NCBI RefSeq assembly: GCF_904848185.1
Contig: NC_051062.1
Span: forward strand, 14,756,722 to 14,820,721
Length of the DNA stretch: 64,000 bases
DNA from: Acanthopagrus latus
Lineage: Eukaryota; Chordata; Actinopteri; Spariformes; Sparidae
Direction: 5' to 3'
Part shown: piece by piece, positions 57,472 to 64,000 of the stretch
Numbering within the stretch: the first letter of the stretch is position 1
How the letters are laid out: each line of letters begins with the position of its first letter
Made by a program: the position numbers and the translations under genes
Notes under the pieces: generated by a model
Told to the model about the DNA's origin: nothing
Database searches by the model: none
Seen by the model: the letters and a program-made list of their open reading frames with translations, nothing else

Positions 57472-57539
57472 GTAGTCGTACAGTCTCCTATCAGTCTCTG
57501 ACGGCTGTGTTCAGTCCAGGTGTTAATACCCATCATGCA

Positions 57540-58150
57540 TCACGGGGCTGGAGGGCTGCTGACGGGCCTCCTGCGCTCGCCGTGCCACGAGCGGCATGTT
57601 GTTAGCATGCTGTTTGTGCAATTTAGGTACTTAAAAGACTGCTCGGGTTCAAAGACTGATCGCACCGTCGAGTAATCACCCACCTCCACGCTCGCCTGAT
57701 TTATCACCTCCTCGCTTAATAGCGCTGCTTAACACACAGGTTTGTCCAGATTAAGTAATTACCTTAAAGCAAAAGTTTATTATCTGCTCCGACGGGCCGG
57801 TGATAAAGGCCCGCTGTCGAGACGAGCCACAGAAAGAGCCGGTCGCTGCTGAATGAGAGCGATAATTAAAACACAATGAATTAAATCGTTGCTTCTGGGG
57901 CTGTCACCGTGCTCCCCAGCTAACATCCATATTACCCCGCTGGCACCCTTACTAGGAGGGCGCCTGGGATTATACCTCGGCCCGGACCAGTCGAGCAGCT
58001 GAATGGGAAATTACTCCAATGGGCCGTCTGTAAATTAAACAGACCTAGTTCCTCTCCAGCAGCAGGAGGAGGAAGGAGGGTGAGGCGAGAGGAGCAACGC
58101 CTGAGTGTTACACATTAGCTCGGCTCGCTTCTCGTCGCCATGTCTTAATG
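57540..58150. promoter_or_regulatory. Putative conserved non-coding block upstream of the gli exons
   Basis: ~600 bp free of repeats, with GTTAGCATGCTGTTTGTGCA ATTTAGG, CTGATTTATCACC, AGATTAAGTAATTACC, GCGATAATTAAAACACAATG and GGGAAATTACTCCAATGGG. It resembles a developmental enhancer; no coding frame. Confidence 0.4.
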
Positions 58151-58779
58151 AGGGGGAGGCCGCCGCGGGTACAGATGCTGGAGGAGGGACGGAACAACCC
58201 GGGAACACGGGGGAACGTTCTGAGTGATGCGCCTCTTCCTCGTGATGAATGCGTCGCAGGTGGAAGCGGGAGACGTCTCCTCGCCTCCCCGAGGAGGCCC
58301 GGACCTCCAGCTCGATCTACAGAAATAGATCTCGCCGCGTCCTGTCGCGTCAGCACTCGGCCGCCTCCCGTGTCGATAAACGCTCCGCTGCACACCTGAC
58401 ACATGCTGCTGAAGCTGAATCCTCGCTATTTTTTGACCCCCAGGTTTATTTTGTTTGACATTTCGCTGCTGCTAAAGCTGGTCGGACCTCTTCAGCTCCA
58501 TCAGAACCACAGAGGAGCGTTATTAGTTTCCCTTCTCCTAATCAACCGTGTGAAGACGGAGGGTGTTTGGTGCTTTATGTTCATAATAACACGTCAGTGC
58601 TGGGCTCCATATCAGTATCATATAGTTTCTGCTAGAAAAACACACGTTGTCTTCGATTGTGGATCATCAGTGTCGCCTTCTGCTGCTTTTAAAGGCTCGT
58701 TACAGTGACGTGATGTCAATTTATGAACTTAGAGAAACGTTGGTTTGTCTGAAGAAAATGTACATCAGTGCTACAACTT

Positions 58780-58870
58780 AAAGGTCCAGTGTGTAGGATT
58801 CAGGGCCATCTGTAGGAACCAATAGTCATATGAGGAGGTTTCCAGATGTATACATGCATCACGTATCGTG
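58780..58870. mobile_element. MITE fragment (AAAGGTCCAGTGTGTAGG family)
   Basis: TTAAAGGTCCAGTGTGTAGG ATTCAGGGCCATCTGTAGG: one end of the common fish element also seen at 29440. Confidence 0.7.
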
Positions 58871-59565
58871 ATAAAGCCTAAAAGATATCATGATATTATC
58901 TCGCTAAGCTGTAATGTCAGACGTATCACCACCCAAAGACTGTTTCTCACGTCATCTTTGGCACATTTCTGCAGAGAGATCCACCTGAAGCAGAGCTGTA
59001 ATCACACCTACAGACGTCTCAGTGGCAGAGTTGGTGTTTATGAAAGGCTTCGCTTCACTCTGCTCGATTACAAGCCAGCAGGGCCCCGTAAACTAAACTC
59101 AGATGGGCTCCTGACCAGCTTGTTTATGGGAGAGTTTTTGTAACGTGTCATCGCGCCGGGGCAGAGGTTCTGTTGGTGAGGAGACGTCCAAACAAATCAG
59201 AGCCCGGATCTTGTAATTTCAGCTCAAAGTGATGGTGGTGTAATTCCCCCAAGAACACAAAGACAGAGCAGAAAATGATGATCAGATGAGATGTTACAGC
59301 AGTCTGAAGTATAAAGGAAGGGGTCTGTTTCTCCACAACAGGACGAGAAACAGCAAAAACTCTAAAGTAGAGCGACTGGCAAAAGCTCCCGTCCGACCTC
59401 AGAGCAGCTCTCAGCAGTGGGAAAGTGTTAATCAGGATTAGAAAGTCAATTCCCTTTAGGTTTGTCTCCTTTTCTCTATTGTTTCCTCTCAAGCCGTCTC
59501 CCACATGCTTCTGTTCAGCAGAGAAAAGAGTCGACAGAGAGGTATTGTTGACCGAGGTCAGTTTG

Positions 59566-59567
<2 letters not shown>

Positions 59568-59603
<36 letters not shown>
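59568..59603 (+). repeat. (TG)n microsatellite
   Basis: About 18 TG units. Confidence 0.96.
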
Positions 59604-59607
<4 letters not shown>

Positions 59608-59699
59608 AGGGTTTTGTGTGGAGTCCAGAGGTCACGACGGAGGTGACGGAGCAACACAACACACTCCCTCTTTCTACCATCTCTCTGGTGCTGGATGCA

Positions 59700-60310
59700 G
59701 CTGAAGATCTGCCAGGTTTCACTGCTTGTTTCTGGGGCTGAACTGTTTATCTTCAGCTCAGGTGTGCTTCTTCAGCAGGTTTTGTGGCGCCAAAACTTGG
59801 TGGTTTTTGAGGAGACCTGGGGATTTTTCTGGCGTTTTTGTTGCGACCAAAGCTGTTTGTTTCCAGGGGAAGACTGAGCATCTTCAGCTGTGGTTGTGGT
59901 GACAAAATGTGGTGTTTTTTAAGGAGACCTGGGGAATTTTCCAACTGTTTTTGTGGCCACCAAATCTGGCTACCCACAAAAGGGTTTTTTTTTTTTAAGG
60001 AGAGACCTTCCAGCCTCTTTTGTGATGACCAAAATAATCTGTCTTTTGAGGGAGTTCAGAGAATCTCCAGCTGTTTTTGTGATGACCAAAACTGGGAGTT
60101 TTTTAAGGAGACCTGTTGTCCTTTCCAGCTGTGTTTGTGGAGACCAGCGTTAGCAGTTTGTCAAGGAAAGTCACACCATCTCCAGATGTTGTTGTAGTGT
60201 AGTAAAACTGCACACTTTGGGGCATTTCTAACATTTCTTGTGGTGACCAAAGCCAGCTGCTGTTCATGGGACGCTGAAGCATCTCCAGACGTTTTTGTGG
60301 AGACAAAATC
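59700..60310 (+). repeat. Degenerate ~60-bp repeat block (largest)
   Basis: About ten diverged units such as TTCCAGCTGTGTTTGTGGAG ACC, CCAGCTGTTTTTGTGATGAC CAAAACTGGG and TTTTTTAAGGAGACCTG. Same family as 18770-19330 but with 'GGAGACCTG' replacing 'GAGACTTCAGG'. Confidence 0.65.
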
Positions 60311-61273
60311 AGGTTTTTTTTAAGTTTGCACAACAGCAAAAAAGGGGAAATACAAAATATTGAGATGCTGCTAGACGTTCGACTTCCTCTCCAGGCTTTA
60401 CACAAACACACTATAGTCCAACAAGCACAACACACACGACAACACACTCCTTTAGAGAGTGTAATCTGGGTTTGTGGAGCCTCTGCATCCTCCCCCTCCT
60501 CCTGCATCTCATCCCAAGTGGGCCACCTCTGACCCGAACGATTCAGCCTCTGAATAGGACCGGCGACGGCCACAAAGCCCTGCAAACAGCTCAGTGTGTA
60601 ATGATAAAGTGGCGAGCTCGGGAGGGAAGAAGAAGAAGAAGAAGCTGCCTCGCACACAATTAAGTGCTGACTCGCACCTCGTCTTGTCTGAGCACATCGG
60701 ATCGGAACCGGAGCAGAAAATGAGCCACGTTTTAGGAACTGATGCTCCAAACTGTGCAGGGATTCAAAAGGAAAAATCATCATCCTCGAAGTGGAACAAA
60801 ACATTAAACATGAAGCCTTTAAACTTACTGTAGCTTCTGCTACATAATGCTGACCCAAAATAAAAAATCTCAGCCATGTCGCGATTCATCTTAAAAGTCC
60901 CGTCTAATGAGTTCCTGTGACTCGCGTTCGGACTTGTTAAGAAAGAGATGGTGTAAATGAGAGCAGCACTGATCTGCATATTCTCTGACCTTATTCCAGT
61001 CCTCGCTCGGCCTGGTTTGGTAGCTAATTAGCTCGCGCAAACACCACCAATGGGTACAAGACAAAGCACATCAGGACAACAATTAGTCTAAAAGAGCCAT
61101 TAGCTTCCCGAGCAAATGAGGCTGCAGCGCGGAGAAACACTGCAGAGAGGAGACGCTCATGTCACCGCTCAGATCGAGGAGGTGGAAGTGTTGAATATTA
61201 TTACAACCAGGCTGAATGTTTGGTCACTTCTGTCTGAGTGCAGAAAGAAACAGCAACAGAGACGAGAAGGAGC

Positions 61274-61303
61274 TGATGATGATGATGATGATGATGATGA
61301 TGA
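61274..61303 (+). repeat. (GAT)n microsatellite
   Basis: Ten GAT units. Confidence 0.95.
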
Positions 61304-64000
61304 GGAGTTTGTGTATGTGGTCTGGTGTGTTGTTTCTGTGTTTGTCTCCAGAAGCAGCAGATTCTGAGGTGGAGTTTCCCCAGTAAACACACCGACCTGT
61401 TCAGCTGCAGAAACTAGAGCTTATCAACCACAAAAACACACAACCGGAGCTGTGAGCAGCTTTATAGCATTGGTTACGGTTATAATAGATAGTTCAGAGT
61501 TCAGTGTTTTACTATTTTGTATTTCATGTTTAAAATCTTGTTTTTAGCACCAGCAGATGTTAAAATAGGAGGCTTGTCACCAGAAGGGTCCAGCAGTGGG
61601 AGTACGACAAGTTTCAAAGGGCCAAAACCTTTCCAACAGATGCAGAAACGTTCCCACATTTCTTTCCCATTTGTCATCACAGATTTAGAGAAATGATCCC
61701 GTTATTCACCCGTTTATTACGTCATAACAACCGGAGATTAAACTATGAACATCAGACTGTCAGTTATCATCAGCATCCCTTTCTTTCCCTGTTTTCTTTT
61801 GCAGAATGTAAAATTAGACTCTGTAAAGTAACTACAGGAATACAAACCCTCTGACATCTAACAGAGTAGAGGTTCATAGTTACTGCCACAGTTTGGAACC
61901 AGGATAAATCATAAACAGAGACAAACTAAAACTGACGAGGGAGTTTCTGACTCGTGCTCAACCTTCATCACTCATTTCATCCTGACGGCTCAAAGCTCCA
62001 GGACTTCGCTCATTTTCTGTCCAATTTGAAAGACGGAGGGGAAGCCCCTGGTCTGGAAACAGGAGCTCGGCTGAGGGGATTGTTGGAGAGGGGAGGCCTC
62101 CCACCTCCGACATCCCCGGCTGAGAGCGAGCGGGGGCGGGCGGCCGCCTGCTGAGGCTTCCTGTCGGTCCTCGACGTCACTCAGGCTCGCGTTACGGCCG
62201 GAGCTGGCTGTGTTTTTGTGTACGAGGCCCCGCAGACGGGCTGTCAGCTGTGATCGAGTTTCCCCGTCAGTAAGAAATGTGTCATTACACCCACGTCCCG
62301 ACGGTTTACACACATTATCCTGCAGCCGGCCGCTGCCGCCTGCTGCTCTCTGAGCTGGAGGTGGAGACAGATTGATTTCTGAAAGACGTGTTGCTGCAGA
62401 ACTGACTGGACTGAACTGGAAATGGTACCGTGACGTTCCCCCAGAAGCCTCCCTGCCTGATGAGGAGCGGCTCTGAGTCGATGGGAATATTGAGAGGAAG
62501 GTCGAGCCTCCTTTTGTAAAAGTACAAAGAGCGAGTTCGCCAGTCAGGCGGAGAGCGAGGAGACGCCTTCATGTGACCCTGCGTGGGTTCGGTGCTGTCG
62601 CCGCGGTGACAAAGAGCGGCGGAGGCCCGGATGAGTCTCAATACAGAGAGAGAAAAAGACTGACGGGCTCAAAAGTTACACAACTGATTCTGAGGGAGAT
62701 GCTGAGAGTTAAAAAGTCATCATGACTTCACAGAAACATTCAGGTAGGAAAACTTCCAACGTCGTCCATCCATCAATGGACACGTCATCTCTCTGTTCTC
62801 CTGACAACATCCGAGGGTTTGACTAACACCTGGAAGAACTGTTACAGTCTGACTGGTTCGAAATGCAACCGGACCGTTCGATCCAGTATACAGAACCAAC
62901 CTTAGACAGGACATCTCAACAGGAAGTAAACTACAGGCACAGTTAATGGTCAACTTTAACATTACTTAGCAATCAAACAACCGTTAAGGACTGCAGAGAA
63001 ACTCCACCAACAACTCAACCTGAAATCTTTGATTTCAGAGGCTGACTGGACCTGGAATCAGCAGCAGCGTGTACAGACTCCATGTTTCCACTCACAGACA
63101 GAAAGAAGTTCATGTAGAACATTTGCCGAATTTACAAGAAGGTCCAAATAATGCAGAATGAGTCGGAGACAGAGTTTCACAGAGTTTATAAAGTTTCTCT
63201 GAAGTCGACAACTCTTAAAATTAGCTGGTTTGTTAAGGGAGTCTGGTGACGCTGTGGTCGGCTGACACAGTATTATTTGTTTGCTCTCTGAGTTTCTGCG
63301 TCTCCATCAGAAGCATCTCTTCTGTCATTTCAAAGCTCTGAGTGACGTCCAGCTCCGACACAAAGTGTTTTATTGAGCCTCTAATCGGTTTCACTGGCTG
63401 TCTGAGTGCAGCGTGAGGCCGGCTGACAGGGAACCATTTACTTCACCCTGTTTATGAGGGAAAAAACTCCTCAGTGTTGAGTTTAGGAAAGAGCAAAGTC
63501 ATATTTACGGTGTTTTAACAGTTGCGGGGCCGCCGCCGATGCAGGCGCTGGTCTGGTGCTGAGGGGGGAAACTCTCTGAAACACAACACCTCGCTAGAAA
63601 TCCATGAATGTGACAACCTGGTGCTTCATAAAGATTTATAACGGGCAGACAAACAGCAGACTGTGTGTTTATCCTCACGCCGAGCTTTGATTTCCACTGT
63701 AGCAGAGCTAATTAGCTGTTATTGCTAATCTCCAGCTGCTTTCTCGGTACTTACAAGGCAATTAGTGTTCCTCTCCTCGTCTCGCTGTGACTGAGCTCAG
63801 AGCAGCGGAGCTCTCAGCCGGCAGCTGCAGCAGCTTCAGGCCCGTCAGGCCCGTCAGGCCCGGTCCACCTCGCATGTTGGACTTCAGAAACAAACAGAAC
63901 ATCTTCACTCTGAGCAGAACAACATGGAGGACGCTCATTGTTAGACGTAGGGAGGAAACCTGGTCATCAAACGTGCACTGAAAAGTCTGATTCTCACATT

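Larger units (their letters stand above)
53270..64000 (-). other. gli2: gli 5' intron or upstream region
   Basis: 10.7 kb to the right of the first recognised gli exon. I searched the gli strand for a METSA-like start followed by a phase-1 donor and found none. It contains microsatellites, MITE fragments, degenerate repeats and candidate regulatory blocks, but no supported coding exon. Confidence 0.7.

Noticed and set aside
63233..63307. Short METQKLREQT reading frame on the - strand as a possible gli first coding exon
   Set aside because: Resembles GLI2's METS start only in three residues, ends in a stop after 24 codons and has no suitable donor.

Overview
The window is vertebrate nuclear DNA from a teleost fish, probably a spiny-rayed (percomorph) species. 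Evidence: compact multi-exon genes with canonical GT-AG introns, dense TG/CA microsatellites, many minisatellites, and foldback MITE families typical of these fish (the TTAGCTTAGC, TAAAGGAACAGTTCACCC and AAAGGTCCAGTGTGTAGG types). No prokaryotic gene, tRNA, rRNA or intact transposon coding region was seen.

Two protein-coding genes lie tail to tail. On the + strand, positions 1-9125 hold the 3' part of a CLASP gene. Eleven coding exons (666-4795, 515 codons plus stop) keep one reading frame across every junction. The C-terminus and the alternative segment starting RLWGWSADGLSK identify CLASP2 rather than CLASP1. A long 3' UTR follows, with candidate poly(A) signals at 7396 and 9095. On the - strand, positions 53269-24637 hold a GLI-family zinc-finger transcription factor, closest to GLI2. 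Twelve coding exons (about 1,359 codons, all phases compatible) include the five C2H2 fingers, the SUFU-binding SYGHL motif, the PKA/GSK3/CK1 phosphorylation cluster and the C-terminal activation domain. The first coding exon and promoter were not found and probably lie to the right of 64000. GLI2 mediates Hedgehog signalling; CLASP2 is a microtubule plus-end protein. They share no pathway evident here, so their adjacency looks like ancestral linkage.

Layout: 1-9125 clasp2 3' half and UTR; 9126-23779 intergenic, with MITEs, a 28-bp minisatellite, a 1-kb polypurine tract, degenerate ~60-bp repeats and blocks that look like conserved non-coding elements; 23780-53269 the visible gli gene; 53270-64000 its 5' intron or upstream region, with further candidate regulatory blocks and repeats.

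The most notable observations are: (1) CLASP2, not CLASP1, next to a GLI gene, suggesting an ohnologous CLASP/GLI block whose GLI member has no counterpart in the human CLASP2 region as I recall it; (2) a gli zinc-finger intron that starts with (AC)n and ends with (GU)n and lacks a good polypyrimidine tract, fitting a structure-assisted splicing class described in fish; (3) a 22-bp minisatellite presenting dozens of decoy 3' splice sites before a gli exon; (4) two distant minisatellites sharing one core on opposite strands.
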